Below are positions 8,206 through 18,600 of a stretch of 64,000 bases of DNA, piece after piece. How positions within the stretch are numbered: the first letter of the stretch is position 1; the number at the start of each line of letters is the position of its first letter. The position numbers and the translations under genes were made by a program. The stretch is from Bacteroidales bacterium (GTDB lineage Bacteria; Bacteroidota; Bacteroidia; Bacteroidales; JAADJA01), in assembly GCA_020052415.1 (NCBI GenBank), contig JAGVPB010000080.1:1-64000 (forward strand), read 5' to 3'. The notes under the pieces were generated by a model. The model did not search any database. It was given only the letters and a program-made list of their open reading frames with translations, and was not told where the DNA came from.

Positions 8206-9375
8206 TTAAATCATACGGATAATAAAATTTTTGCTGCGGATTTTCACACCATAAAACCATTTGCATAACGGAAGCATAATTACCATCATTATTGCCACTC
8301 CGATGAGAGTTTCAAGAACCCCGCCCTCCCGATAAAACAGTCCCAGGCGTTTTACAAAGACGCCCATGATAGCAATGTGCATCCCATAAAAGAATAATGG
8401 TACTTTCCCCGGAAGGCTGAAAATCACTAATAGTTTCGGTGCCACTTTACCCAATACGATAAAGACACTAATTATTAAAAGCACCCATGCAAAGAACCAC
8501 AGGCTCATGGACAGACTTGGCGGATATTTCTGGTCGAAGTAAAAAGAATAGGACCCGAAATCGGAATAAGGAAAAATGTTGCCAAAACCGCGACCCATCC
8601 TGACTGCTATTGAAATCAGCAATGCAATTGCAGCTATTCCGGCACTCGCATAAATTCGAATTTTATCTGTCTTCCAGGTTTCGAGCCACCCTTTTGCCAT
8701 GACAGATCCTAAAATCGCCAGAGCAAACCACGGCAAAACCGGATATTTGTTAAAATCTCCTGCATCCACGAATGTCTGCATTATAATCCTGGATAAGGTT
8801 GCTTCAGGATCGTACGGAATCTTAAGCAGAAACGGGTGGATAATCAGGATGGCCAATCCGATAAAAAGCCGGATCATCCAATTCATATTAATGATCAAAG
8901 TCATCAGAATCATCGAAATGCCGATACAGGCAATGATCCCGATATGCCAGGGTTGAAATTCCCTGAAACCGCCCCAGGAGGAATTCACCCAGGTCATCTG
9001 AAGAACGATAAGAAAAATGCCTCTCTTGATAAGTTGCCAGCGGGCAATCCGGTCGGGAGTTCCTTTTAGCAACCGGCGTTGATATGACCACCAGGCCATG
9101 GCTCCAAACATCATAAGAAATCCCGGAGCACACAGGTAACTCACATAACGGATGGCAAATTGACCCCAGGTGTCAACAAGCGGATCAAGCGGGTCAATCT
9201 GTTGCCATATCGAATTAAAGTAGTAGGAACAATGATCAACCAGCATAAGAACGACAATCAAACCACGAAACTGGTCAATATAGAGAAAGCGTTCTTTCTC
9301 TTTAGGAGAGCCAATCATTTCAGTTTTACCTGCCGGAGATGAAAAGCCCTTCCGTCTGTTTTTAAAAAACTTCAT
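8206..9375 (-). CDS. HGSNAT/DUF1624-type membrane acyltransferase-like protein
   Basis: A 389-residue integral membrane protein with about ten hydrophobic segments after a short basic cytoplasmic leader. The opening RFLYIDQFRGLIVVLMLVDHCSYYFN is the hallmark of the heparan-alpha-glucosaminide N-acetyltransferase catalytic-domain/DUF1624 family, with the conserved R-G pair and the HCS region in helix 1. It ends in a cytoplasmic KIRSKNFIIRMI tail. Relatives move acyl groups from cytoplasmic acyl-CoA to an outside acceptor, but few bacterial members have been characterised. It lies nine bases downstream of the LVIVD lipoprotein gene and upstream of the three-repeat lipoprotein gene, inside the pgs run. 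A role in modifying the secreted polymer is possible but unproven. Confidence 0.75.
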   Translation of the reverse strand: MKFFKNRRKGFSSPAGKTEMIGSPKEKERFLYIDQFRGLIVVLMLVDHCSYYFNSIWQQIDPLDPLVDTWGQFAIRYVSYLCAPGFLMMFGAMAWWSYQRRLLKGTPDRIARWQLIKRGIFLIVLQMTWVNSSWGGFREFQPWHIGIIACIGISMILMTLIINMNWMIRLFIGLAILIIHPFLLKIPYDPEATLSRIIMQTFVDAGDFNKYPVLPWFALAILGSVMAKGWLETWKTDKIRIYASAGIAAIALLISIAVRMGRGFGNIFPYSDFGSYSFYFDQKYPPSLSMSLWFFAWVLLIISVFIVLGKVAPKLLVIFSLPGKVPLFFYGMHIAIMGVFVKRLGLFYREGGVLETLIGVAIMMVIMLPLCKWFYGVKIRSKNFIIRMI

Positions 9376-9384
9376 CTGATATTT

Positions 9385-10395
9385 TCAGTCAGGGATTGAA
9401 ATCATTAAAAGACCTTCGGTTTCGTCGGTAACGTAAACATAATTATCGTCTATCTCAAGGCCTACTGCAAACTCCGTGTCTATGGTTCCTGCCAAAACCG
9501 GACTAGTGACATTACTAACATCAATAACCTGCAAACCGCTTAGTTCCGCAGCCATATAAATCAGGTTGCCTTTTAATTTTAAAGACTTTGCATATCCTCC
9601 TCCGTCATAGCTTCCTACAATGTGAATTTCCGTGGTATCAGAAATATCCATGATTTGTAAGCCACTTGTGCCACAGGCAAGAAAAGCGAATGATTCATCT
9701 GAAGACAAAGCAACTTCTTCGGCGTAACCGGGAGTATCGCATGAACCGATAAAGCTTGTATTTCCCTGCTGGAATTCAGAAATATTATACATTGAAAGTC
9801 CCAGTTCGCCGCAAGCCACAATCAATAAACTGGTGTCGGCAGTGACCTCTACATCATGACCAAAGCCGGGTGTCTGGATGTCTCCAAGATAAATAGGATC
9901 AAGCGGGTCGGCAACTTTGTAAATGGAAACACCATGTTCGCCTATCGAATTAAACAAGAAGTTACCTTTCACGTAAACATTCTTTACGTTTACATTTGAC
10001 GTAAGTGTTATCGGGATCCAATGAGGCTCCTCGGGATTTATTATATTAACAACAAAAATTCCGTTAGATCCCGCTGCCATATAAACCAGGCTGTCCTTGA
10101 GGGTTAGTTCATAAGAATAACCCTCAATATTTTCAGTGGTTACCGATAATGTTTGCGGCACCGAACCAGAAACATCTACTATCATCAATCCTCCTTCGCC
10201 CTGCGCTATATAAAGCAGATTGTCCCTTTTCACGACATCCTGTGCATATCCGGAGGCAGGAATGGTATCCACTCTCTTATAACCTCCTGAATTATCAGGC
10301 TCAGTGGGTAGAGTTTCAGGATCAACAGGTTTTCCGCAACCTGCAAGTAAAATCACGCATGAAAGCCATAAAGTAAAAATTCTCATTATTTTCAT
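9385..10395 (-). CDS. LVIVD-repeat lipoprotein (beta-propeller)
   Basis: I take ATG 10395 (or 10386), which gives a signal peptide ending in the lipobox VILLAGC; an upstream ATG at 10443 would put 16 polar residues before it. The mature protein is built of about seven LVIVD-type repeats, each with a GYAxDVxxxxxLxYxAxGxxGLxxxDVS pattern, predicting a beta-propeller. LVIVD proteins are surface or periplasmic and mostly uncharacterised. It lies between the barrel gene (56 bases upstream) and the membrane acyltransferase (9 bases downstream). A propeller lipoprotein next to an outer-membrane barrel suggests a partner complex, by inference. Confidence 0.75.
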   Translation of the reverse strand: MKIMRIFTLWLSCVILLAGCGKPVDPETLPTEPDNSGGYKRVDTIPASGYAQDVVKRDNLLYIAQGEGGLMIVDVSGSVPQTLSVTTENIEGYSYELTLKDSLVYMAAGSNGIFVVNIINPEEPHWIPITLTSNVNVKNVYVKGNFLFNSIGEHGVSIYKVADPLDPIYLGDIQTPGFGHDVEVTADTSLLIVACGELGLSMYNISEFQQGNTSFIGSCDTPGYAEEVALSSDESFAFLACGTSGLQIMDISDTTEIHIVGSYDGGGYAKSLKLKGNLIYMAAELSGLQVIDVSNVTSPVLAGTIDTEFAVGLEIDDNYVYVTDETEGLLMISIPD

Positions 10396-10451
10396 TTCTA
10401 TATCTTTTTTAATTAAATTTTCAGTTAATTTTTGTGTTTGCATATTTCAGC

Positions 10452-11624
10452 TTAAAACTTCAAAGTATAGCTTATTTTAAGACCAACCTGATTTTGTAGG
10501 TAATCCTTTTCTTCCGAAACATACTCGCTGTTCAGTTCGGAAGTGGTCCTTGAGTCTCTCCAATAATATTTATAAAAAAGGGAAAGATCGAGATTTTTCT
10601 TCAACTGAACATTGTAGGCAAGAACCAGGTTTAAATTGTTGTCCACTCTTCCGGCATGCTCCTCATCCATCTCGAGACCCTCTTCGGCATGGATAAAATC
10701 GGTCGTGGTATAATATCTCAATTCATAACCTATTCCGGCATCAATTTCATGATTTAGTTTTAAAACTTTCGGCAATTGCCAGGTACATGACAGTGCGAAC
10801 GCATCTTCTTCGTAAGTGGCATTGGCATCATCCGAAAAGCCTTTATGTTCGCCTGGCTGGTATCCGTCGTAGCCTTTGGCATCGGAAGTTGAATACTCAT
10901 AGCCGGCCTCGACGCTCACCTTTTTATAGACTTTCTGCAATACAGAAAACCCGTAAGTAAAATTTTCGCAGTTATATTCTGCATAGTGCTCGTTATGAAA
11001 ATATAAGGCATAATTAAGCGATAACCTTACCCGGGCATTTTTAAAAAATGTGTTTTGAATCCAAATTCCATAATTATCCTTTGAAAAGCTGTAGGGTACA
11101 AATGTTTCGGGAACATAGCCCAAAAATTCCACCAGGTCGGCATCTCTGAAATGGCGGACGTAAAAATCGGGAATATAACTATAGGATAACCTGAAACTCG
11201 CTTTTTTATAAACAAATTGCTGATATCCGATGCTGAATGATTGCCAGTTTTTAACGTCATTTACAATGTAATTGCTGAAGCTGTAATTTGCGCTGATCTT
11301 CGATTTTTGCTTTCCAAATAACGTAAATCCATACGAAAGTGACAGGGAAGAGTTTAGTATCAGGTCATCATAAGTTTTGATATGAAACCGCCCCTGGTCT
11401 TCATTATTCATAAACCTTTCGAGATATTTATCCGAGTATTTTAAGATGTTGTCATCATAAAATGATCCCAGGCCAACATTAGCTTCAAAATGTTTTTCCT
11501 TCTTTTTCTTCTTCTTATCCTGAGCCACTGAACTGTGACTTAAAATGAGCAGGGTGGCAATAAAGACAATTAATCCGGGCTTTGCCATGCGACATAAATA
11601 TTTTAAAACAACAGGTAACATCAT
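10452..11624 (-). CDS. Outer-membrane beta-barrel protein in the pgs run
   Basis: Exported protein whose signal peptide is followed by a lysine run (DKKKKKKEKH) and then many amphipathic strands with alternating aromatics (e.g. KISANYSFSNYIVND, FSIGYQQFVYK, SFRLSYSYI, VSVEAGYEYSTSD). The last strand is NQVGLKISYTLKF, ending in a terminal aromatic Phe as expected for BAM-inserted barrels. Roughly 16-18 strands can be counted by eye. The start is uncertain: MMLPVV at 11624/11621, or MAKPGL at 11588, which gives a more compact signal peptide. It is 43 bases after the duplicated-domain protein gene. I propose it as the outer-membrane part of a polymer export route; a stand-alone porin remains possible. 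Confidence 0.75.
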   Translation of the reverse strand: MMLPVVLKYLCRMAKPGLIVFIATLLILSHSSVAQDKKKKKKEKHFEANVGLGSFYDDNILKYSDKYLERFMNNEDQGRFHIKTYDDLILNSSLSLSYGFTLFGKQKSKISANYSFSNYIVNDVKNWQSFSIGYQQFVYKKASFRLSYSYIPDFYVRHFRDADLVEFLGYVPETFVPYSFSKDNYGIWIQNTFFKNARVRLSLNYALYFHNEHYAEYNCENFTYGFSVLQKVYKKVSVEAGYEYSTSDAKGYDGYQPGEHKGFSDDANATYEEDAFALSCTWQLPKVLKLNHEIDAGIGYELRYYTTTDFIHAEEGLEMDEEHAGRVDNNLNLVLAYNVQLKKNLDLSLFYKYYWRDSRTTSELNSEYVSEEKDYLQNQVGLKISYTLKF

Positions 11625-11667
11625 TTCTGTTTTAATGATACGATTTGAATGAAATTTTCGATGACTT

Positions 11668-12576
11668 TTATTTCAGTTTAACATCCTTTTTCGGGATTAA
11701 GAGGCGTCCCAACACCGTGTTTTTATCTTCGTCCAAAGGAATGATTGTATAGGTGTGGCTTCCGGTTGGAACAATTATATCAACCTCACATGCTTTTCCG
11801 GGAACCAGGGATTTATTTTCTTTATAATAGGCAGTTTCTGAACGATTACTGCTCAATTGAAAAGTACTGAGAACATTATTGGCTTCTTTTACCTGTATCC
11901 GGTAGTGGATTCTTCCTTTCATTCCGACATGATTTTCAGCACGGGTCAGAATACGCAGTTCGGTTGGACCAATAATGGTAACTTTCAGCGGTTTGGCAGC
12001 CGAAAAGCGGTAGTAGTTTGTAGTGGATTCCCCTGCGATCAATTCTACCGGTTCAGAAGGTGTAAGGGGTGAAAATGCAATCCATTCCTGTTTTTTATCC
12101 TTGACAGGTTTGAAAACATAACGGACAGCAACCGGTATCTTCTCGTCCTTCAACTTAAATTCTATGGTATGGCTTCCCCGTCCGAGGTTAATTTCGAAAG
12201 CTTTCAGGGCTCCGGGTACGCCTAGGGCACCATTCACATACGTTGCATCTTTTGAGCGGCCGATAGCTGTAAAGGGTTTGCTTTTTTGGTTCACACCGTC
12301 AAGGGTATAAAGAATTTCATAGTTTATCATATCTTTTTGAGCGGGTGCATATCTTCCGCGTGTATTGACGATCAGTTTGCCTGGTCCCTGTACAGTAATT
12401 ACAGAGGCGGTGGTGGCACTCAATGAATAATATTTTCTTGAATTCCCGGAAATTAATGTTGCTATGCTTTTTACATAGTTCGTTGGTTTCAGGCTTCTGG
12501 ATTTGGAAACGGATTGGGCAATTGTCATATAATTAAATGACATGATCACCAGCAGGGCTAACAGTATTTTTTTCAT
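11668..12576 (-). CDS. Exported protein with duplicated beta domain, pgs-linked
   Basis: Start at ATG 12576 gives a signal peptide ending at TIA-Q. The mature protein contains two copies of the same domain. Copy one has ISGNSRKYYSLSATTASVITVQGPGKLIVNTRG, then INYEILYTLDG and GSHTIEFKL. Copy two has IAGESTTNYYRFSAAKPLKVTIIGPTELRILTRAEN, then IHYRIQVKEA and GSHTYTIIPL. I recognise no named family. The gene is 55 bases downstream of pgsW and 43 bases upstream of the barrel gene. No pgsA/capA is present in the window, so this periplasmic protein could take over an accessory or export role normally filled by PgsA. That is inference from position. Confidence 0.65.
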   Translation of the reverse strand: MKKILLALLVIMSFNYMTIAQSVSKSRSLKPTNYVKSIATLISGNSRKYYSLSATTASVITVQGPGKLIVNTRGRYAPAQKDMINYEILYTLDGVNQKSKPFTAIGRSKDATYVNGALGVPGALKAFEINLGRGSHTIEFKLKDEKIPVAVRYVFKPVKDKKQEWIAFSPLTPSEPVELIAGESTTNYYRFSAAKPLKVTIIGPTELRILTRAENHVGMKGRIHYRIQVKEANNVLSTFQLSSNRSETAYYKENKSLVPGKACEVDIIVPTGSHTYTIIPLDEDKNTVLGRLLIPKKDVKLK

Positions 12577-12631
12577 TTCTGCAAATTTCAACATGATGCT
12601 TCAGATATCAACTTTTGCTTTTTAAATTTTA

Positions 12632-13789
12632 TTATATAACCGGTATATCTTCGGCCTTTTCAAATTTTTCAGTTTGATAATCAGGCAGTGCTACGACATC
12701 AGTGCCTAAACGATGATGTTTCCTCTCAGCCAGATAAACCACAACAATTACGATCACCAATATTAAAGTAGAAACCGATGTAATCAGCAAATTGTATTTT
12801 TTTTGAATAAAAATACCGCCCTCGCCCGGTTCGGGCAGCGGGTCAGGACTCGCAGGTAAATTATACTCAGCAAGTAACTGGTTAATATTCAAAAGGTGGA
12901 TTATCGGTATTCCTTTTTTTGCCATTTGAATCATAACCCCGTGAACAGGGAAATTACCCATAGGCAGGTGTTCAGTAAGCCCGGAGGGAATAATCTTACC
13001 ATTGGCCGTATTTCCAAGGCTGGCAATTCCACCGCCAACATTAATATAAGCTTTGATTGGATTGCCTTCACAATATTCTTCGTAAACCTCAAGCCTTTTG
13101 GCAATGTTTTTTTCGAGATGTTTTTCGTTAATGTATTTGATTTTGTTTCTTTCGATGGCTCTCTCAATCAAATCCCGGCCCTCGGGACTTAATCCGCGGC
13201 CAAGGTCATTTCCGCCGCCAATAGAGGCTGCCACTGATTTATTGTGAAAAATACCAGACTGATATAATTCTGATTCCATATCGAGCCATGTAAAATAAGG
13301 ATCATTGGCTCCGAAATTTGAAGCCCCTACTGACGTAATGATTATGGATCTTAATTTGAGAGTCTCTGTCGCAGCAATTACTGAAACATTAAGTCCCGGA
13401 AAGGAACCGGAGAAGGCAATAGCCACATTATCGTTTTCGTTTAAACCGGCATCCTTCAGTAATTGTACAATCAGGGCAGCAAAATTCGGATTGGTTGCTG
13501 AAAGCTTGGCATCAATAAAACCCTGGTCTGTAGTTATGAGGGTGTATTCCTGTCCGATCAGAGCTGTTTCATTGGGATCGTTAATTACGTCAATAAAAAC
13601 TCCTTTTTCCAGGCGGTAATTTTTCAGATGTTCGGCAGCTCTTTGCGAAAGCTGGGCCGCTTCAAGTTTTTCGCTGTACCAGTCCTGCTTAACATCTAAC
13701 TTGCTCTTTTCAACCCAAAATAAGGCTGCAAACGATAAGATCGTCAGAATGCCTAATACTACTTTGGATGTTGCTCTGAAATTTAACAT
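12632..13789 (-). CDS. pgsW: Poly-gamma-glutamate system protein PgsW-like
   Basis: A 385-residue protein with an N-terminal membrane anchor (about 8-26), a large extracytoplasmic domain and a second membrane helix near 335-357, followed by a short cytoplasmic tail. Features matching the poly-gamma-glutamate system protein family include VAIAFSGSFPGLN, IIITSVGASNFGANDPYFTWLDME, ASIGGGNDLGRGLSPEGR and AYINVGGGIASLG. The family is found beside pgsB and pgsC in bacteria such as Fusobacterium and Leptospira, and its biochemical role is not settled. It begins 11 bases after pgsC, so it is certainly in the same transcript. Family assignment is fairly sure from motifs and context. Confidence 0.85.
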   Translation of the reverse strand: MLNFRATSKVVLGILTILSFAALFWVEKSKLDVKQDWYSEKLEAAQLSQRAAEHLKNYRLEKGVFIDVINDPNETALIGQEYTLITTDQGFIDAKLSATNPNFAALIVQLLKDAGLNENDNVAIAFSGSFPGLNVSVIAATETLKLRSIIITSVGASNFGANDPYFTWLDMESELYQSGIFHNKSVAASIGGGNDLGRGLSPEGRDLIERAIERNKIKYINEKHLEKNIAKRLEVYEEYCEGNPIKAYINVGGGIASLGNTANGKIIPSGLTEHLPMGNFPVHGVMIQMAKKGIPIIHLLNINQLLAEYNLPASPDPLPEPGEGGIFIQKKYNLLITSVSTLILVIVIVVVYLAERKHHRLGTDVVALPDYQTEKFEKAEDIPVI

Positions 13790-13800
13790 TAAAAATCAAA

Positions 13801-14253
13801 TTATTCGGGCAGTAATGCACCCGCGAAAAACAAAATAAGTATCAACCGGACTAAAACAGATGAAACAAACAACACGCTGATAGTCTTAAAAATTCCCTGT
13901 TTTGCGAACCAGTGGGCGATAAGCCCCGGAATTACCCATCCAACAGCCTGAAGTTCGAGGGTTGTGCTTTCCAGATTGATCGTCAGGAAATATCTTGAGA
14001 AATTAGCCAGCAAGCATCCCAATAATAAACTTAGCACCATTTGCCTCCGGCCGTAAAGAAACGTATAATTTCCCAATATTTTAACAATCATATAGGTGAT
14101 GAGGCTGATTCCCACCAACCCGGCAAGCCTGTCGGGATGCGAAAGCTGAAGCGCAATATAGCCGGGAACCACAATACCCCCGGCAGCCAATCCGAAAACC
14201 TCGTACGATAGAAGACTTAATATGAGTCCCAGAGTAATCGCTAATTCAATCAT
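13801..14253 (-). CDS. pgsC: Poly-gamma-glutamate biosynthesis membrane protein PgsC/CapC
   Basis: A 150-residue, very hydrophobic protein with four or five membrane helices, the size and profile of PgsC/CapC. Recognisable blocks are LILSLLSYEVFGLAAGGIVVPGYIALQ near the start and VGWVIPGLIAHWFAKQGI near residue 108. PgsC forms the membrane synthase complex with PgsB that polymerises glutamate through gamma-amide bonds. Its start overlaps the pgsB stop (ATGA), indicating translational coupling. Confidence 0.9.
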   Translation of the reverse strand: MIELAITLGLILSLLSYEVFGLAAGGIVVPGYIALQLSHPDRLAGLVGISLITYMIVKILGNYTFLYGRRQMVLSLLLGCLLANFSRYFLTINLESTTLELQAVGWVIPGLIAHWFAKQGIFKTISVLFVSSVLVRLILILFFAGALLPE

Positions 14254-15434
14254 AATTTATTCACCCTTTGTTCAAAATATTCTACTGTTCCGGCTCCCAT
14301 GCCACCCATATTACCGATTGCCACGATTGTTGAAGTCTTATTTGTTACCGATAAAACTTTTTCAAAAACTTTTTCAGGTGTAGTCCACCCAATGCAAACA
14401 ACTTTCTTTTTCGGTATTCCATAACCGATAGCCATGTGCTCAACAACATCTGTGGATTGCCCCATCAGCAACAGATAATCAACTTCATTCCTGAGTTTAC
14501 TGGCAACCATTTCAGCCAGTTGACGAGCCCGATATAGCCGGTCCTGTCTTGTATTCAGCAACACGATCCGCAATCCTTCAAAACCGATTTCATCCCGGAT
14601 CTTTTGCCAGACCACTAAAGTGGAATCCGGATCGTTTGCAGCAAAGGCATTATAGAAAACCATTTTTTTATCGGAAACCTGAACCCTGTGACACCATAAA
14701 ACCCCGGCATCCGGCACTGCTTTATACATACCCGACAGGGCGGTTTCGCGTTCGATATGCAGATGATTACAAACGGCTAAAGCCAAAGCTACATTTTCAC
14801 GGTGTTCGATATACCGGAATCTTTGCATTTCTTCTCTCGAAACGGAATCAGGATTTATAAAGTGAGTTATTGTATTCTTCTTGTCCGCCATGTTTTTCAG
14901 AGTTTCCGGAATGGTATTCTCAGAGGTAAAAACGTGCTCGTTGTCTGGTATTGTGCGCCCAAGCGTTTCAGCAATTTCCATCAGCGTGTGACCCATGACA
15001 TCCATATGATCCATCCGGATATTGGTCATCACATTGATGTTGGAATGGATCATGTGATGCTCCGTTATGGTCTGATACTGCGGCTGCAGGGCCATGCATT
15101 CCATAACCAGGGCTTTTACCTTGCGTTCTGCAGCGAATTTAACGATGGCCAGTTGCTCAATTATATTAGCTGATGATTTCCTGTGAATGAAAGTTTCTGT
15201 TCCGTCTTCGATGATCAGACGCGGGAATGTACCTGTTACCTTTGTAATGTTTGAAATTCCTCCCGCTCTTAAGCCAGCGCCTATCAGGCGGGTAACGCTA
15301 GATTTACCTCGGGTTCCGTTGATGTGAATCCTTATTGGAATAGAATAGATCCGCTTTTGATGAAGGTAATATTCTATCAGGCCTGCAACGGCTGCAATTA
15401 TTACAAGGCTTAGTAAGATGTAAAAACTATACAT
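14250..15434 (-). CDS. pgsB: Poly-gamma-glutamate synthase PgsB/CapB
   Basis: ATP-dependent amide ligase of the Mur-ligase-like fold, the catalytic subunit of gamma-PGA synthesis. A membrane anchor (about 4-22) is followed by the P-loop GTRGKSSV at residues 40-47. Later motifs are VMECMALQP, the NIRMDHMDVMG block and, near the C-terminus, IGNMGGMGAGTVEYF, all typical of PgsB. Length 394 is the usual size. A strong AGGAGG sequence lies immediately before the ATG, an unusually close spacing. It is the first gene of the eight-gene run; the 178 bases upstream separate it from the C25 protease gene. The product would be a glutamate polymer, as capsule or released. Confidence 0.92.
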   Translation of the reverse strand: MYSFYILLSLVIIAAVAGLIEYYLHQKRIYSIPIRIHINGTRGKSSVTRLIGAGLRAGGISNITKVTGTFPRLIIEDGTETFIHRKSSANIIEQLAIVKFAAERKVKALVMECMALQPQYQTITEHHMIHSNINVMTNIRMDHMDVMGHTLMEIAETLGRTIPDNEHVFTSENTIPETLKNMADKKNTITHFINPDSVSREEMQRFRYIEHRENVALALAVCNHLHIERETALSGMYKAVPDAGVLWCHRVQVSDKKMVFYNAFAANDPDSTLVVWQKIRDEIGFEGLRIVLLNTRQDRLYRARQLAEMVASKLRNEVDYLLLMGQSTDVVEHMAIGYGIPKKKVVCIGWTTPEKVFEKVLSVTNKTSTIVAIGNMGGMGAGTVEYFEQRVNKL

Positions 15435-15612
15435 TCCTCCTGTTCTTAAAAACTTTATTTATTACCGGAAACCACCAGCATATTTAGTCTCATTTGCACT
15501 TACATCATTTATTGCATTGCTTTCAAGGTTTAAATCATGCCCAAAAGAAGTATCACATGAATATCTACCCCTCAACCGAAATTCTTTTTTCCGTTTCAAC
15601 AACAGATAATGC

Positions 15613-18600
15613 TTATTTAAGCATAAACATTTTTCGTGTTTGAATAAAGCGGTCGGTGTGAAGCCGGTAGAAATATGCGCCCGAAGTTACCTGATTTCCG
15701 TTATTATTCAAACCATTCCACTCAATGTTATAGGTACCGGCAGATTGCTGTTGATCCTGCAGTGTTCGCACCAGCTCGCCATTGATATTATAAACTTCTA
15801 ACTTTACCTGGCCTTTCACCGGCAAGGTATAGCTTATCAAAGTTGATTTGCTGAAAGGATTGGGATGATTCTGTGCTAACCTGAAATTCCCGTTTCCTTG
15901 AAGATCATTGTTATTTTCGTCCGGCAAGCCTGTAATGATTGAACTTACGGTCGGTGGTTCAGTAGTAAATTTTATCGCATAATTATTGCTTATTTCCGAA
16001 GCTGTTGGATTGAAACCCATGTTATAAACATATTGAAGTCCGACATTCTGCGCCTGGTTCTCAATACCAATGGTCAGGATTTCAGTAGCTTCCACAACTT
16101 TATACTGAAAAATAATTTTCCCATCCCCTGTCGGTGTAGGATGATATACAGGATCCAACAAGATGACCTGGAAATTCTCTCTGTACTCTTCAACCGGTGC
16201 GAGGTTATGCCCAATGCTATCCCATTCAATAATAAATCTGTGATTTGCGGCATCATTATAATAATAGATTTCACCGGCAAGAGCTTCTCCGTGCAGTAAA
16301 TCAGACCAGAATGGCGCTATCATGCTGCTAACGTTATCATTGAAAGGTAAAACATTATTTATGGGATTCACCTGTGAGCCGCTTCCCGGCGCTATCCATC
16401 CATCCGTACTTATCCGCAAGGTACTGTAATTGGTTCCGTAATATTTAAAATTAAAAGGTAAGTTTACAGTTAGTGTATAATCGCTGGTATCAGGGAAATT
16501 GATTGCTGTTCCTATACCGTCGAGTTCAAACCAGTTATAAACCGGTGACTGATCGAAATAAGGATCCGAGCTTGAATATGCATAATAACCATAAGCATCG
16601 GGTCCGGAGTAATCGGTCGGGACGGGCAGGGAAACGGGAATTTGAAGTGAAGAGACTGTCTCATACGGATAATTTCCATTTTGCGTAACTAATTTAAGCG
16701 AACAATTTGCAAGATGCTGAGCCGGGCATGAAGAACTTACAGATACTTCAAAATTATTCTCATAGTTTGTTGCCTGTGAACCTGTTGCAATATTACCAAA
16801 CGTCCCAATCGAATCTTCAACCGTAATATAAGGGTCAGTCGAGGATAAAATTCCCATAACATTAGGAGCCGCATCCAAACCGCCATTTTCGATTGTAAAG
16901 ATCAATCTCGCATATTCTCCTGCTTCAATGTGGAAATTTTCATTCGGTAATCCTAAATCATTCACCAGAAAATGTTTATATGTTAAAACACATCCCACTA
17001 CATCAAAATGATAAAAATAATCCCAGGAACTGGATGCGCTTGCAATATGAAATTTCAGAATTCCGGCCCCCCCTATCGGACATTCCGGTTTAATGTAAAA
17101 CTGGAGCGGGTTTCCCGTAAATGTTCCGCCCGGAGCAATGTTCCCGAAACTGACAGGAGTGGTAGTTATCACCTGCAATAAATCGGGAGTTGTGGTTGAA
17201 AGTGTGACCATGACGTTGTTCGCGGTCTGGCTTCCCCAGTTTTTCAAGGTTACGACGGCATTGAAATTCTCATTAGGATTGGTTAGTCCATCCATATTTC
17301 CCGTCAGTTCCGTGAATGCTGGATCCCCGGTAGGTTCTACTGTCTGCAGTCCCTGATTAACCGATATGGTTCCCTGATATGGAATCACATTACCTCCGCG
17401 AACAGTTACGGTCAGAGTTTCCAGTTGTAAAGGTGTAATTTCGAGGTTTATTTTGCCGTCCGAACCGCTGATACCTTTAATAAAGATGTCGTTTCCTGAC
17501 AGGCAAAGTTCGGCATCTGGAACCGGTTGTCCCGAAGCATCACTGGTCACCGTAAACTCAAGCTGATTCAGTCCGAAGGATATGGCCGAAACGTGGTCAA
17601 CATTTATCGCCAATGGAACGTCCTTCCAGATATGTATGCTTGGATCGCCTAAAACACAATAAATTTTATAATGATATTCCACATAATACTCATTTCCAAA
17701 TACATGATACATATAGAGCTTTCCCCTGAGCAATGCCTGACCCGGAGTGTCCATTCCTTCCCTGAACATACCGACGTAAATTCCTTTGTCTATTTTATTA
17801 TTATTGGTAGTATGCGTGTTTGACGTAGGTCCGATGAAAGCAACACCACCTCTGGGGCTAGTCAATGAACCAAGCTCAACCCATGCTTCGCCGAAGCAAT
17901 TGCCGTAGGAAGAGTTAAACATCGCAACCCCGCATCCAATACTTGTAATAAATGTAAATTTCTGGCCATTGGCAAGGCCTGATACATCCGTAACGGAGAA
18001 ATCATAGCAGGTTGCATGCCAGCCGTCATCCCATCCCTCACCGCGATAGTTCAAATAGCTCCTTCCATTGTTGAGCGCAGTAATGACATCATTTAAATCA
18101 ACCGTACAGCCATATCCCCATGAGTTTCCGTCACTCATCAGTGTATCTACTGAAGTGAAATTGCCATCATCAAGCATAAGCCCGGCAACAAATCGTTTGG
18201 TTTCAACTGCTGACACGTATTCATTGTTTGCACACATTGTTGCTTTTCTGAACCAGGCGGTTTCAGCAGTGTAAGGAGTTTTCTCATAAAGCAGGAATTT
18301 ATTGATCATCACCTGCATCCGGTAATCGCCTTCATTGGTAAACCGTCCGACCATCATTTCGGGGAAATAATCATTGCCTTCGACCTCCACAAAAAAATCC
18401 TCATTCGGAAATGAATAATCAGGATATGCAACTATCTTTTTAGGAAAAACGCCATCATCTCCTACAAGTAAAACATAAGTAGGCGGAATTTCCCAGTTAA
18501 AATAGGCATCGGCGATATGGTTCTTAATAATGTCAGGGTTGGTTGCGTTTGCGCCAATATCGCTGAATTTTGTAACATGAATGTCTGTTCCGCTCTGACG

